Assembly (NCBI RefSeq): GCF_001418685.1 | Contig: NZ_LIVM01000008.1 | Coordinates: forward strand, 62,001-126,000 | Reading direction: 5' to 3' | Origin: Apibacter mensalis | Lineage (GTDB): Bacteria; Bacteroidota; Bacteroidia; Flavobacteriales; Weeksellaceae | Length of the DNA: 64,000 nucleotides | Shown here: positions 9,784-19,052 of the stretch, piece by piece | Position numbering within the stretch: the stretch's first letter is position 1 | Layout: every line of letters starts with the position of its first letter | Program-made: the position numbers and the translations under genes | The notes under the pieces: generated by a model | What the model saw: only the letters and a program-made list of their open reading frames with translations | Told to the model about the DNA's origin: nothing | Databases searched by the model: none

Positions 9784-9815
9784 TTGCTTAACTAATATAA
9801 GTATTGTTATATTTG
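9784..9815 (+). promoter_or_regulatory. Promoter for icd
   Basis: TTG at 9784-9786, 21 bases, then TATATTTG at 9808-9815 matches the Bacteroidota sigma-A consensus (TTG, about 19-21 bases, TAnnTTTG). The icd ATG starts 20 bases after the -7 element, so the leader is very short. Confidence 0.65.
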
Positions 9816-9834
9816 ATACAAATCAATAGTTATC

Positions 9835-11061
9835 ATGCAAAAAATAAAAGTACTTAATCCTGTTGTTGAAATGGACGGAGATGAAATGACAAGAATTATT
9901 TGGAAGTTTATTAAAGACAAACTCATTCTCCCCTATTTAGATATAGATCTGAAATACTTTGATTTAGGTATTGAAAACAGAGATAAAACTAACGATCAAG
10001 TTACCATAGACTCTGCAGAAGCAACAAAAAAATATAATGTTGCTGTAAAATGTGCAACTATAACTCCTGACGAAGCCCGTGTTAAAGAATTTAATTTGAA
10101 AAAAATGTGGAAATCGCCAAACGGTACTATTCGTAATATTGTAGGAGGAACAGTATTTAGAGAACCTATTATTATGAGTAATGTTCCCAGATATGTTCAA
10201 GGATGGACTCAACCGATTGTAATTGGCCGTCATGCTTTTGGAGACCAATATAAAGCTACAGATGTTGTAACTAAAGGCCCCGGTAAATTAACTATGACTT
10301 TTACACCCGAAAACGGTGAACCTCAAACTTGGGAGGTATATGATTTTAAAGATGACGGAGTTGCTTTATCCATGTATAACACCGATGAATCTATTAAAGG
10401 ATTTGCACATTCATCATTTCAAATGGCATTAGCAAAAAAATGGCCTTTGTACCTTTCGACTAAAAACACCATCTTAAAAGCATATGACGGAAGATTTAAA
10501 GATATTTTTCAGAAAATTTATGAAGATCATTATCAATCAAAATTTGAAGAGCTGGGAATCAGCTATGAACACCGTCTTATTGATGATATGGTAGCCTGTG
10601 CAATGAAATGGAATGGAGGCTTTGTATGGGCGTGTAAAAACTATGACGGTGACGTGCAATCAGACACAGTTGCTCAAGGTTTTGGATCCCTAGGTTTAAT
10701 GACCTCAGTGTTAGTAACCCCAGATGGTAAAACAGTTGAAGCAGAGGCTGCCCATGGAACAGTAACCCGACATTATAGATTATATCAGGAAGGAAAAGAT
10801 ACATCTACCAATCCCATCGCATCAATCTTTGCATGGACCAGAGGCTTAATACATAGAGGTAATTTAGATGATACCCCTGAGGTAGTCAATTTTGCAGAAA
10901 CACTCGAAAAAGTTTGTATTGAAACTGTTGAAGGAGGTAAAATGACTAAGGATCTTGCTCTTTTAGTAAAAGGGAAACAAATGACTCGTGAAGATTATCT
11001 TAGCACAGAAGATTTTTTAGATGCAATTGACCAAGGTTTAAGAAATAAATTAGTTAAATAA
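9835..11061 (+). CDS. icd: NADP-dependent isocitrate dehydrogenase (eukaryote-like type)
   Basis: The 408-residue protein aligns by eye along its whole length with the homodimeric eukaryotic-type NADP-IDH family ([11 protein letters not shown] near the N-terminus, [19 protein letters not shown], the substrate-binding NGTIR region, [28 protein letters not shown] and [11 protein letters not shown]). It oxidatively decarboxylates isocitrate to 2-oxoglutarate, producing NADPH. This subfamily is distinct from the E. coli Icd and is common in Bacteroidota. It has its own promoter and stands alone. Confidence 0.96.
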   Translation: MQKIKVLNPVVEMDGDEMTRIIWKFIKDKLILPYLDIDLKYFDLGIENRDKTNDQVTIDSAEATKKYNVAVKCATITPDEARVKEFNLKKMWKSPNGTIRNIVGGTVFREPIIMSNVPRYVQGWTQPIVIGRHAFGDQYKATDVVTKGPGKLTMTFTPENGEPQTWEVYDFKDDGVALSMYNTDESIKGFAHSSFQMALAKKWPLYLSTKNTILKAYDGRFKDIFQKIYEDHYQSKFEELGISYEHRLIDDMVACAMKWNGGFVWACKNYDGDVQSDTVAQGFGSLGLMTSVLVTPDGKTVEAEAAHGTVTRHYRLYQEGKDTSTNPIASIFAWTRGLIHRGNLDDTPEVVNFAETLEKVCIETVEGGKMTKDLALLVKGKQMTREDYLSTEDFLDAIDQGLRNKLVK

Positions 11062-11191
11062 ATAAGTTTTAACAAGGTAAAATAAATTCTCTTAACAAAT
11101 ATTTTATTTTTATTAATCCATTACTTATGATACTAAATATTACCGAAAATTTCTAATATGAGGGATATCTCACTTTTTTTCAAATTGATTC

Positions 11192-11222
11192 TTGATTATT
11201 TAGAAATAAAATTGTAATTTCG
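11192..11222 (+). promoter_or_regulatory. Promoter for rpmE2
   Basis: TTG at 11192-11194, 20 bases, then TAATTTCG at 11215-11222, a frequent variant of the flavobacterial -7 element, placed 20 bases before the L31 start codon. Confidence 0.5.
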
Positions 11223-11242
11223 CAATTCAAATTTTTAGAGAA

Positions 11243-11494
11243 ATGAAAAAAGACATTCATCCGGATAACTATAGATTAGTTGTTTTTAAAGATATGAGCA
11301 ACGACGAGATGTTTTTATGTAAATCTACAGCAGAAACAAAAGATACAATTGAATATGAAGGCGTAGAGTATCCTTTAGTTAAGATGGAGATTTCAAGTTC
11401 TTCTCACCCTTTTTATACAGGTAAAGTTAAATTGGTTGATACTGCGGGTAGAGTAGATAAATTCTTTAATAAATACAAAAATTATAAAAAATAA
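11243..11494 (+). CDS. rpmE2: 50S ribosomal protein L31 type B
   Basis: The 83-residue protein begins [20 protein letters not shown] and contains SSHPFYTGK...[10 protein letters not shown], the L31 signature. It lacks the CxxC zinc-binding cysteines of type A (only one Cys, in FLCKST), so it is the zinc-independent C- type. It has its own promoter and is followed by a strong terminator. Confidence 0.96.
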   Translation: MKKDIHPDNYRLVVFKDMSNDEMFLCKSTAETKDTIEYEGVEYPLVKMEISSSSHPFYTGKVKLVDTAGRVDKFFNKYKNYKK

Positions 11495-11514
11495 TATATT
11501 TAGTACTATATTAT

Positions 11515-11559
11515 AAAAAAATATACCCATAGTAGTAATTACAATGGGTATATTTTTTT
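11515..11559 (+). terminator. Rho-independent terminator after rpmE2
   Basis: The arms AAAAAAATATACCCAT (11515-11530) and its complement (11544-11559) form a 16-bp stem with a 13-nt loop, ending in a T run. Confidence 0.85.
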
Positions 11560-11632
11560 ATCTTTTTGGCATAAATATTGATGAAACGAATAATAAAAAT
11601 AGGTTTTCTGTCTTAAGTAAAAACGACATATT

Positions 11633-11947
11633 ATGAATGCTAAAATTTTAATTCTTTATGTAACAATGTCTTTATCTTCTTTACTATGTTTTTCACAAGA
11701 AAAATTTAAATACAGAGAAGAAATACAATCTACTAATGAAAAAGTACATAAAGTAGAAACTTTGGTACAACAAGAATTTGGTTTACCATCTTCACCCGGA
11801 ATTTGGACTTCTACAAATCCTGATTATGGTCTTATGATAAGAACAAAAGGAAATACTTTTACTATAAGTGCATGGCAAATATCTGATAATATAGACATAA
11901 AAGCAAAAATTGAGAAACTTATGTTAAAAGTAAAATCTGAATTATAA
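11633..11947 (+). CDS. Small secreted protein of unknown function
   Basis: The 104 residues start with a signal peptide (MNAKILILYVTMSLSSLLCFSQ, probable cleavage before EKF). The mature part of about 80 residues has no cysteine after the signal and no domain I recognise; it contains a Gly/Pro/Trp-rich centre (GLPSSPGIWTSTNPDYG) and a helical Lys-rich C-terminus. It is bounded by terminators on both sides, so it is a separate transcription unit. Location is presumably periplasm or outer membrane surface. Confidence 0.6.
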   Translation: MNAKILILYVTMSLSSLLCFSQEKFKYREEIQSTNEKVHKVETLVQQEFGLPSSPGIWTSTNPDYGLMIRTKGNTFTISAWQISDNIDIKAKIEKLMLKVKSEL

Positions 11948-11969
11948 TTTAATAAAGTATAAAAAAATT

Positions 11970-12004
11970 AAAAACTTCAGTAATAATTTTACTGAAGTTT
12001 TTTT
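11970..12004 (+). terminator. Rho-independent terminator
   Basis: A 13-bp perfect stem (11971-11983 with 11989-12001, core ACTTCAGTAA/TTACTGAAGT), 5-nt loop, and a terminal T run between the small secreted protein and bshB1. Confidence 0.8.
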
Positions 12005-12022
12005 GACTTCATAATTTGATCA

Positions 12023-12739
12023 ATGAAATTAGATATATTAGCAATAGGAGCCCATCCTGATGATGTGGAGCTTGGCTGCGGAGGAACTATAGCCAAAATG
12101 GTTTACGAAAACAAAAAAGTAGGAATATTAGATTTAACAGAGGGTGAATTAGGTACTAGAGGAACAGCCATCACCAGAAAATCCGAATCGAATGAAGCTA
12201 GTAAATTACTTTCAATTTCTTATCGTGAAAATTTAAAATTTAGAGATGGTTTTTTTATAAATGATAATAATCATCAAATTGAACTAATTAAAATAATTAG
12301 AAAATACAAGCCTGATATAGTTTTAGCTAATTCGATAAGTGATAGACATCCAGATCATGGAAAAGCTGCCAAGTTGGTATATGATGCCTGTTTTCTTTCA
12401 GGATTAATCAAAATACAAACAAACTATAATGGTATTTCACAAGAAAAATGGAGGCCAAAACATATTTTTAATTATATTCAATGGAATGAAGAAAAACCAG
12501 ATTTTATAATTGATATATCCCATTTTTTGGATAAAAAAGTAGAAGCCTGTATGGCATATAAAACACAATTTTATGATCCTAATTCATTGGAACCCAATAC
12601 ACCTATTACTTCACTTAATTTTAAAAAAAGTATTATATATAGGGCAGAAAATTTAGGTAGAATTATTGGCTGTGATGCCGGTGAAGGATTTACTTCTCAA
12701 AGATGGATTGGCCTAAAAGATTTTGAAAATTTTGTTTGA
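12023..12739 (+). CDS. bshB1: Bacillithiol biosynthesis deacetylase BshB1
   Basis: A LmbE/PIG-L family zinc deacetylase of 238 residues. The N-terminal GAHPDDVELGCGGT carries the zinc-binding His and Asp residues plus the catalytic Asp; DRHPDHGKAAKL carries further active-site residues. BshB1 removes acetate from GlcNAc-malate to give GlcN-malate, the second step of bacillithiol synthesis. The features DLTEGELGTRGT and the C-terminal EGF(T)SQRWIG are characteristic of BshB1 rather than of BshB2. bshA and bshC are not in this window. The start lies only about 20 bases beyond the preceding terminator. Confidence 0.93.
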   Translation: MKLDILAIGAHPDDVELGCGGTIAKMVYENKKVGILDLTEGELGTRGTAITRKSESNEASKLLSISYRENLKFRDGFFINDNNHQIELIKIIRKYKPDIVLANSISDRHPDHGKAAKLVYDACFLSGLIKIQTNYNGISQEKWRPKHIFNYIQWNEEKPDFIIDISHFLDKKVEACMAYKTQFYDPNSLEPNTPITSLNFKKSIIYRAENLGRIIGCDAGEGFTSQRWIGLKDFENFV

Positions 12740-12765
12740 AAATTTAAAATCTATTCATATATTTG
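12736..12765 (+). promoter_or_regulatory. Promoter for tRNA-His
   Basis: TTG at 12736-12738, 19 bases, TATATTTG at 12758-12765: an exact match to the Bacteroidota consensus. The tRNA begins 13 bases later. The -33 element lies inside the last codons of bshB1. Confidence 0.75.
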
Positions 12766-12777
12766 CATTCCTTAAAT

Positions 12778-12852
<75 letters not shown>

Positions 12853-14097
12853 CAAATCTTAAAAGCACTTCTATTTACAATCTTGGAGCATTCTTGAAAC
12901 CTATGAAGTGTATATTTGTTAAAAATAGCAATGTAATTAATTGCATATGATAACTATAACAAATATTCGCTACTCTTAGTCTGAAATTTGGGTACCTCCC
13001 CTAAGTTTTATTTAATTTCACAATTTTAAAAATTTCTTATCTTACTCTAAAATCTTTATACTTCATTTATACCAATTACACTAAATATCGAGTAGATTCT
13101 GGTCTTTTCAAAGTAATTTTTAATAATTGTTGTAAGTATTGATCAAATTAATACTAAAAATGGATTTTCCAATAGTATAGACTTTAAGAACTTTATTCAA
13201 CTAAAATGATTTTATTATATTAACGAGTTAATATTTATTATTTTTTATTACAATTTCTAAACAATATGCACCAAATTTATCATTTATTTAATCACTTAAT
13301 CATATACATGACAAACTTATAAGTATATTTTCTAAATTTTAATTTTTTTGAAAACTAACTGTTTTTTAAAGTTAAACCCTTCATTGATATAATTAAATTA
13401 TTAATAGGATTAACAAGTCAAATAGTATACTTAAAAAATAACTATTTATGATTTAAACTAAATTTAATTTCTCTTTAGCTAATAAATTAATTCTAACTTA
13501 AAAATTAGTTTCATTTTGACTATTTCAGTTATTATTACTGTTAAACCATATTCATCAGAAATTAAATAAAAAATAAAGAATTAAAATGAATATATATTAG
13601 ATAAATAGAGCCTGATCTTCCATAAATTTTAGCGTATTACAAAGTTTTCAGTTAAATGTATAACAGGCAATCATTTTAATAAAGAAATGGATTAGCCGAA
13701 ATTTATTTTCATATATAAAAATTAAATTCACATAATATTAATTTTAAATATAATTAAATAAAATAAATACACAATTATATATCATATTATTAATTATCCT
13801 CTAATATTAAATAAAAATATAAGATTATATTTATCAATATAAATAAACACATTGTTTATAATGTATTATCATAATTTAAATTATTTTTATATATTTGCCC
13901 CCTGTTAACCACAAAAATATATGTATATGAAAAAAAAATGATTAAGTTTTAAAGAATTAATATGTAAAATTTATACCTTTTTATATAGGTAATTTTGCTC
14001 ATTAATATTCTTATTATTTAATTTTTATAATATAATAAGAATACTTGTTATTCAAATTAAACAATATTTTATGTAGTAATTTAATCTTAATAGTATT
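12853..14097. other. Long AT-rich region without recognisable genes
   Basis: About 1245 bases, visibly more AT-rich than the coding DNA, with stop codons in all frames. I find no RNA gene, inverted repeat of note or transposon remnant. Near the right end TATATTTG at 13890-13897 matches the -7 consensus and would give the following gene a leader of about 190 bases; it contains a very short ORF (ATG, AAA x3, TGA near 13927). Confidence 0.6.
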
Positions 14098-17000
14098 ATG
14101 ATAAACTTTAAACAATTACTTTTTATGTCCGTTTTTTTTGTATCAAGTGTATTACAGGCGCAGGACATTTCAGAAAAAACTGCTCAAAAAGTAGCAAATA
14201 ATTTTTTAAAGCTTAAAATAAAAGATCCTTTAAAAAAACTATCTAAACAACTAAATTTAGTAAATATTACTTCAACTATTGACAAAAAATATAACGGATT
14301 TTATGTATTTACAGTCGAAAATGGAAATGGATTTTGTATAGTTTCATCTGAAAGTGCAAATCATCCAATTTTAGCTTATTCAACTAATTCTACCTTATTT
14401 AATAGTAAAAAGAAATCTCCAGAGTTTTTGAATATTTTAAATAATTATCAGGATGTAAGCCAAAAGCTTAGAAAAAATGTATTAAAAAAAACTTATAGTA
14501 AAGACAGCGAATTAATTAAAAAAGAATGGGAAACTTTAATTTCCGACAATGAGCTTTATAGCTCACAAAATTTAACTAAAAGAATATCTAACGGTTCATC
14601 ATTACCTGAATCAGTAGCACCTCTTATAAAAACTGAATGGGATCAAAGTCCACTTTATAATAAATATACTCCGGTTACTTATGAAGGGGAACCAACATAT
14701 ACAGGTTCCGCCGCTACAGCTATGGCTCAAATTATGAAATATTGGAATTATCCTACAACTGGTAGTGATTCAGTATCATACCGAATTCCTCAAACTTATT
14801 TTTATTACTATTATAATTGGAGATGGAAGAAGTTGAGTGCTAATTTCCAAAAGACAACGTATCATTGGAATAAAATGCCTATAGCACTATCAAACAGTTC
14901 TTCAGAAGATCAGATAGATGCAGTAGCTACTTTGATGTTACATGCTGGGATTTCTGTTAATATGATGTATGGACCTATAGGATCCGGAGCACACAGTGAT
15001 AATGTTCCTTACGCATTAAAAAAATATTTCAAATACAGTTCAGATATTAAATTAAAAGAAAGATCCGATTATAATTCAGATGAAGAATGGTTAAATGTAA
15101 TTAAAGGTCAAATTTCTAAAGGTTACCCTGTTTATTTTTCATCCATAAGATCCGATGCAGAACATGCATATATTGCTGATGGTTATGATTCCAATAATTA
15201 TATACATCTTAATTTAGGCTGGGCTGGGGAAGCTAATGGTTATTATTATATTAATGACCTTCGTGGATATTCCTCCAGTCAGTTAATAGTTATAAATATT
15301 TATCCTTCAGAATACAATTGTCAACCTCCGACAGGACTGTCTACTTCAGACATAACCTCTAATGCTGTTACCTTCGCTTGGAATAACGATATAACATCTA
15401 AAAATTATAAAATACAATATAAAGAAAATGGAGATAAAGATTGGACTATAGCTGCTGAAAAGACGACAGGATCATCTTTTATATTATCTAATTTATCGGC
15501 AAATACAACATATACGGCGAGAGTAATAGCTAATTGTGATACCATTGACTCGAAATCAAATAATTTTGCTGAAATATCTTTTCAAACTAAAGCTGATAAG
15601 ACACATACAATAGGTTCGTGTATTAATAATTTTGAACCTAATAATTCTTTTGATGATGCCCATTTGATAAAAACAGACTCTACTTATTATGCTGGTATAG
15701 GTTCTTCTAATGATGTAGATTATTACAAATTTGTTATAACAAAAAATTCAAATTTAATAATAACTCTTAATAATTTTTTTAAGGATTACGACATAAAATT
15801 ATACAATCGGTATAAAGAAGAAATAGGACAAAGCATTGCTGGTAGTAATACAAGAGAAAAAATCAAAGTCGAAAATATTTTACCCGGAACTTATTACTTA
15901 AAAGTATATGGATATGAGGGAGCCTTCGATGAATCACAATGTTACGAATTAAATATTCTTACCTCACCTACTACCCCTTTATGTAGCAATAATTACGAGC
16001 CTAACGATTCTTTTGAAGAAGCTTATCCGATCGATATTTTTACTACATACTATGCCAGTATAGGGTCCTCTAGAGATAAAGATTATTATAAATTCTCTTT
16101 AGATACAGATTCAGATGTTAATATTATTCTTCAAAATATTTACTATGGGTATGATTTTAATCTATATGATTCTTCTAAAAATTTGATAGGAAAAGGTTTA
16201 TCTGATCAACATAATAACAAAATTATTCATGCTAAAAATCTTTCTTCAGGCACCTACTATGTTGAAATAACAGGTAGATTTTATCCTTTTGAATGTTATA
16301 ATCTGTCAGTTGATACTAATGTTTCCAGTAATTCATGTATTAATAATTATGAACCTAATGAATCATTTAATAATGCGATTGAAATTAAAACGAATAATGT
16401 CTATTCTGCAGGAATAAAAGTTCCGAATGATCTAGATTATTATAAGTTTACTTTAGACAATAAATCTAATGTTACTGTAACTCTTCAAAATATAACTGAT
16501 AAATATGAATTAAAACTATTTAATTCTTCTCAAACAGAAATTGGAAGTAGTTATAATGAAGATAAAAGTGATAAAATTATTAACATTAACGATCTTGAAC
16601 CGGGAACATATTATATACTGGTACAAGGAATTGAAGGAGCATATAATATTACACAATGTTATGGTTTATTGGTTGAAACCAACTCTTCATTTTCTCCATG
16701 TAATAACAATTATGAATCTAATGATTCCATACAAGATGCAACTCCTATAGATATAAATACTAAATACGAAGCCGGAATAGGTTCTTCAACCGATAAAGAT
16801 TATTATATGTTCACTATCAATGAAACTTCTGACATTACTATTTTGCTTCAAAATCTTCCTAAGAATTATGATTTAAAACTTTATGATGATTCTGGTTATG
16901 AGATTGAAAATAGTACAAATAAAGGTAATACAAGTGAAAAAATTGAGGAAAAGGATTTACCTGCCGGTAAATATTATGTATATGTATACGGATATGAAGG

Positions 17001-17685
17001 CGCATTTGATACAAATCAATGTTATAATTTAGAAGTTAGAGCTACTTCAACTATTAGCAAATCTTTATGTAGCAATAACTATGAACCTAATGACTCTTTT
17101 GATTCAGCTTATGCTATTAGGAATATTTTAACTTATTCATCAGATATTAGCTCACCTACTGATCAAGATTATTACAAAATCTATATAGGAGGAAATTCTG
17201 ATTTACTGGTTATTTTAGAAAATCTACCTCATGATTATGACCTTAAACTGTATGATAGTTTTAAAAGAGAAATAGGAAGTAGTGCTAATAACGGAACTAC
17301 AAAAGAAGTTATTAATGCTAAAAATTTAACTGGAGGCATTTATTATGTATATGTATACGGGAAAAATGGTGCTTATGATCCCAATAAATGCTATAATCTA
17401 AGTGTAAATTTTGTCCCTGCTGAAAAATCAACTGAGTCTAGCAATATAAAGAATTCCATTATCTTATATCCTAATCCTGTTCACGATGTTATTAATATAA
17501 AAGGTTTAAATATCTTAGAAAAAGAAGGCCTTACAACTTTAACAATTCTAGACAGGAATGCACGAGTTGTTAAAACTTTGCAAACTAAAGTTGAGGATAA
17601 TACACTTATAAATGTTTCAGATCTACCTCCAAATCACTATTTTTTACAGATTCAGGGAAAAAATTACAGATTCATTAAAAAATGA
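14098..17685 (+). CDS. Secreted C10 (streptopain-like) protein with catalytic Cys replaced by Ser, five PPC-type repeats and T9SS sorting domain
   Basis: 1195 residues. Order: signal peptide (1-22, ending LQAQ); C10 propeptide/Spi-like domain (about 25-115); C10 peptidase fold (about 175-405); fibronectin III domain (about 408-500); five tandem pre-peptidase C-terminal (PPC)-like repeats of 118-123 residues whose conserved Cys are at 508, 629, 747, 868 and 991; and a T9SS type A sorting domain (about 1120-1195, opening ILYPNPV). In the peptidase the conserved motif GCVATAMAQIM reads GSAATAMAQIM: the nucleophile is Ser204 (codon TCC). The His (H356, EHAYIADGYD), Trp (W375, NLGWAGE) and oxyanion Gln (WDQSPLYN) are kept. 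It is probably exported by type IX secretion as a binding protein or inactive homologue; residual activity through Ser is not excluded. Confidence 0.85.
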   Translation: MINFKQLLFMSVFFVSSVLQAQDISEKTAQKVANNFLKLKIKDPLKKLSKQLNLVNITSTIDKKYNGFYVFTVENGNGFCIVSSESANHPILAYSTNSTLFNSKKKSPEFLNILNNYQDVSQKLRKNVLKKTYSKDSELIKKEWETLISDNELYSSQNLTKRISNGSSLPESVAPLIKTEWDQSPLYNKYTPVTYEGEPTYTGSAATAMAQIMKYWNYPTTGSDSVSYRIPQTYFYYYYNWRWKKLSANFQKTTYHWNKMPIALSNSSSEDQIDAVATLMLHAGISVNMMYGPIGSGAHSDNVPYALKKYFKYSSDIKLKERSDYNSDEEWLNVIKGQISKGYPVYFSSIRSDAEHAYIADGYDSNNYIHLNLGWAGEANGYYYINDLRGYSSSQLIVINIYPSEYNCQPPTGLSTSDITSNAVTFAWNNDITSKNYKIQYKENGDKDWTIAAEKTTGSSFILSNLSANTTYTARVIANCDTIDSKSNNFAEISFQTKADKTHTIGSCINNFEPNNSFDDAHLIKTDSTYYAGIGSSNDVDYYKFVITKNSNLIITLNNFFKDYDIKLYNRYKEEIGQSIAGSNTREKIKVENILPGTYYLKVYGYEGAFDESQCYELNILTSPTTPLCSNNYEPNDSFEEAYPIDIFTTYYASIGSSRDKDYYKFSLDTDSDVNIILQNIYYGYDFNLYDSSKNLIGKGLSDQHNNKIIHAKNLSSGTYYVEITGRFYPFECYNLSVDTNVSSNSCINNYEPNESFNNAIEIKTNNVYSAGIKVPNDLDYYKFTLDNKSNVTVTLQNITDKYELKLFNSSQTEIGSSYNEDKSDKIININDLEPGTYYILVQGIEGAYNITQCYGLLVETNSSFSPCNNNYESNDSIQDATPIDINTKYEAGIGSSTDKDYYMFTINETSDITILLQNLPKNYDLKLYDDSGYEIENSTNKGNTSEKIEEKDLPAGKYYVYVYGYEGAFDTNQCYNLEVRATSTISKSLCSNNYEPNDSFDSAYAIRNILTYSSDISSPTDQDYYKIYIGGNSDLLVILENLPHDYDLKLYDSFKREIGSSANNGTTKEVINAKNLTGGIYYVYVYGKNGAYDPNKCYNLSVNFVPAEKSTESSNIKNSIILYPNPVHDVINIKGLNILEKEGLTTLTILDRNARVVKTLQTKVEDNTLINVSDLPPNHYFLQIQGKNYRFIKK
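15616..17410 (+). repeat. Five tandem coding repeats (PPC-like domains)
   Basis: Units begin near 15616, 15979, 16333, 16696 and 17065. Each encodes CxNNYEPNDSF..A..I, then GSSxDxDYYKF, then YDLKLYDS, then LxxGTYYVxVYGxEGAFDxxQCYxL. The two Cys bracketing each unit probably form a disulfide. The units are diverged at the DNA level, so the array is old rather than a recent expansion. Confidence 0.85.
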
Positions 17686-17708
17686 GTTTTTTAATGAATA
17701 ATTAAAAG

Positions 17709-17737
17709 AAACCGAAAGAATAATCTTTCGGTTTTTT
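17709..17737. terminator. Rho-independent terminator
   Basis: The 11-bp stem AAACCGAAAGA/TCTTTCGGTTT (17709-17719 with 17724-17734) and T run lie between the convergent C10 gene and the APC permease. Confidence 0.85.
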
Positions 17738-17758
17738 AATTTTCATAATTCATAATTA

Positions 17759-19024
17759 CTAATTAACTTTTTTTTTGTCAAAAAAATAAAGTATCATACC
17801 TATTCCTACAATACCTAATCCAATAATACTTTCACGAGGATGATTAATAAATGTAAAATACAATATATAAATGCTGAAAAGTAAAAAGATTATGGGCATC
17901 AATAAAAAAATATTCCTTTTAAATAATACTCTATCCTTTTTCTTGATAAACAAAGAAGTACTCACAGCAGCTGTTGAAAGAAGTTGAAGAACAAACGCAG
18001 TATAGATAAAAATTTCCTCAAATTTACCGCTTAATATAATTAATATGCTGATAATTGTATGAGCTATTACAGCATAAATGGGTATTTGGTTTTTATTTTC
18101 TTTACCTAAAATACTCCATAGATGATTTTCTCTAGCTGTTGCCTGTGTGACTCTCGATCCAACCCATAAATAACCACTAATGGTTGAAACTAATTGTAAA
18201 GCTATCAAATAACTGATCCATTTTACACTCTGTGATCCTAGAATATTAGTAAATGCTATGTTGGCAATATCTTCTTTTCCTTCCATTTGTTCTATCGACG
18301 CATGTTTTAAAAAAACGAAATTTACCAGGACATAACTTACTGTGACAAATATAGTTCCTGTTATCAGAGCTTTAGGAAGATTTAATTTAGGACTATCAAT
18401 TTCTTCAACAATATAAGAAGCTGAGTTCCAACCGGTATATGCATAGGTAACAAATACTAAGGAACTTGCAAAAGCCGGTAATACCAGTTCATAAGTCCAT
18501 GAGTTATCCCACAATAAAGCATTGGATGGAGATGGGTTAATACAAATTCCTATTAAAATTATCATAATAATAAATGCAACTTTGAGGACTGCAAATATAT
18601 TTTGAAAACGACTACTTACCTTTAGGCTAAAACATTGAAAAATAGCTATAATAAAAATTATAAGTATAGCAAAAATTCTTTCATTTTGAAACCCTAAATA
18701 TTTAGACATTGCCAATGCTGCTAAGGCAATAGGGCCTGAGAAGCCTACAATCATCGAAACCCAGCTGCTAATATATCCCATAATGGGATGATAGGTGCGA
18801 GAAAGATAAATATAATCCCCACCCGATTGCTTAAAATGAGCACCTAGCTCTGCATAAATAAAAGCCCCTATTAAAGCTAGTATTCCTCCTATGGTCCATA
18901 AAAGAATGATCGTAAAAGTATTGTGTAATTCCGGCACTTGATATCCTAAACTTGTAAACACTCCGGTTCCTACCATATTGGATATGACTATGGCAGTTGC
19001 TGTCTTCCAGCCTATTTTTTTCAT
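17759..19024 (-). CDS. APC-family amino acid permease
   Basis: A 421-residue integral membrane protein with about 12 hydrophobic segments. The N-terminus has the APC signature ISNMVGTGVFTSLG in the first unwound helix, and TM6-like YTGWNSASYIVEEI. It is a secondary amino acid transporter in the inner membrane. It follows a TonB-dependent receptor by 28 bases and both lie downstream of a SAM-I riboswitch, which suggests that the operon brings in methionine or a related sulfur compound (inference; the substrate cannot be read from the protein). Confidence 0.88.
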   Translation of the reverse strand: MKKIGWKTATAIVISNMVGTGVFTSLGYQVPELHNTFTIILLWTIGGILALIGAFIYAELGAHFKQSGGDYIYLSRTYHPIMGYISSWVSMIVGFSGPIALAALAMSKYLGFQNERIFAILIIFIIAIFQCFSLKVSSRFQNIFAVLKVAFIIMIILIGICINPSPSNALLWDNSWTYELVLPAFASSLVFVTYAYTGWNSASYIVEEIDSPKLNLPKALITGTIFVTVSYVLVNFVFLKHASIEQMEGKEDIANIAFTNILGSQSVKWISYLIALQLVSTISGYLWVGSRVTQATARENHLWSILGKENKNQIPIYAVIAHTIISILIILSGKFEEIFIYTAFVLQLLSTAAVSTSLFIKKKDRVLFKRNIFLLMPIIFLLFSIYILYFTFINHPRESIIGLGIVGIGMILYFFDKKKVN

Positions 19025-19052
19025 ATTTATTTCAAATATATATGCATATTTT

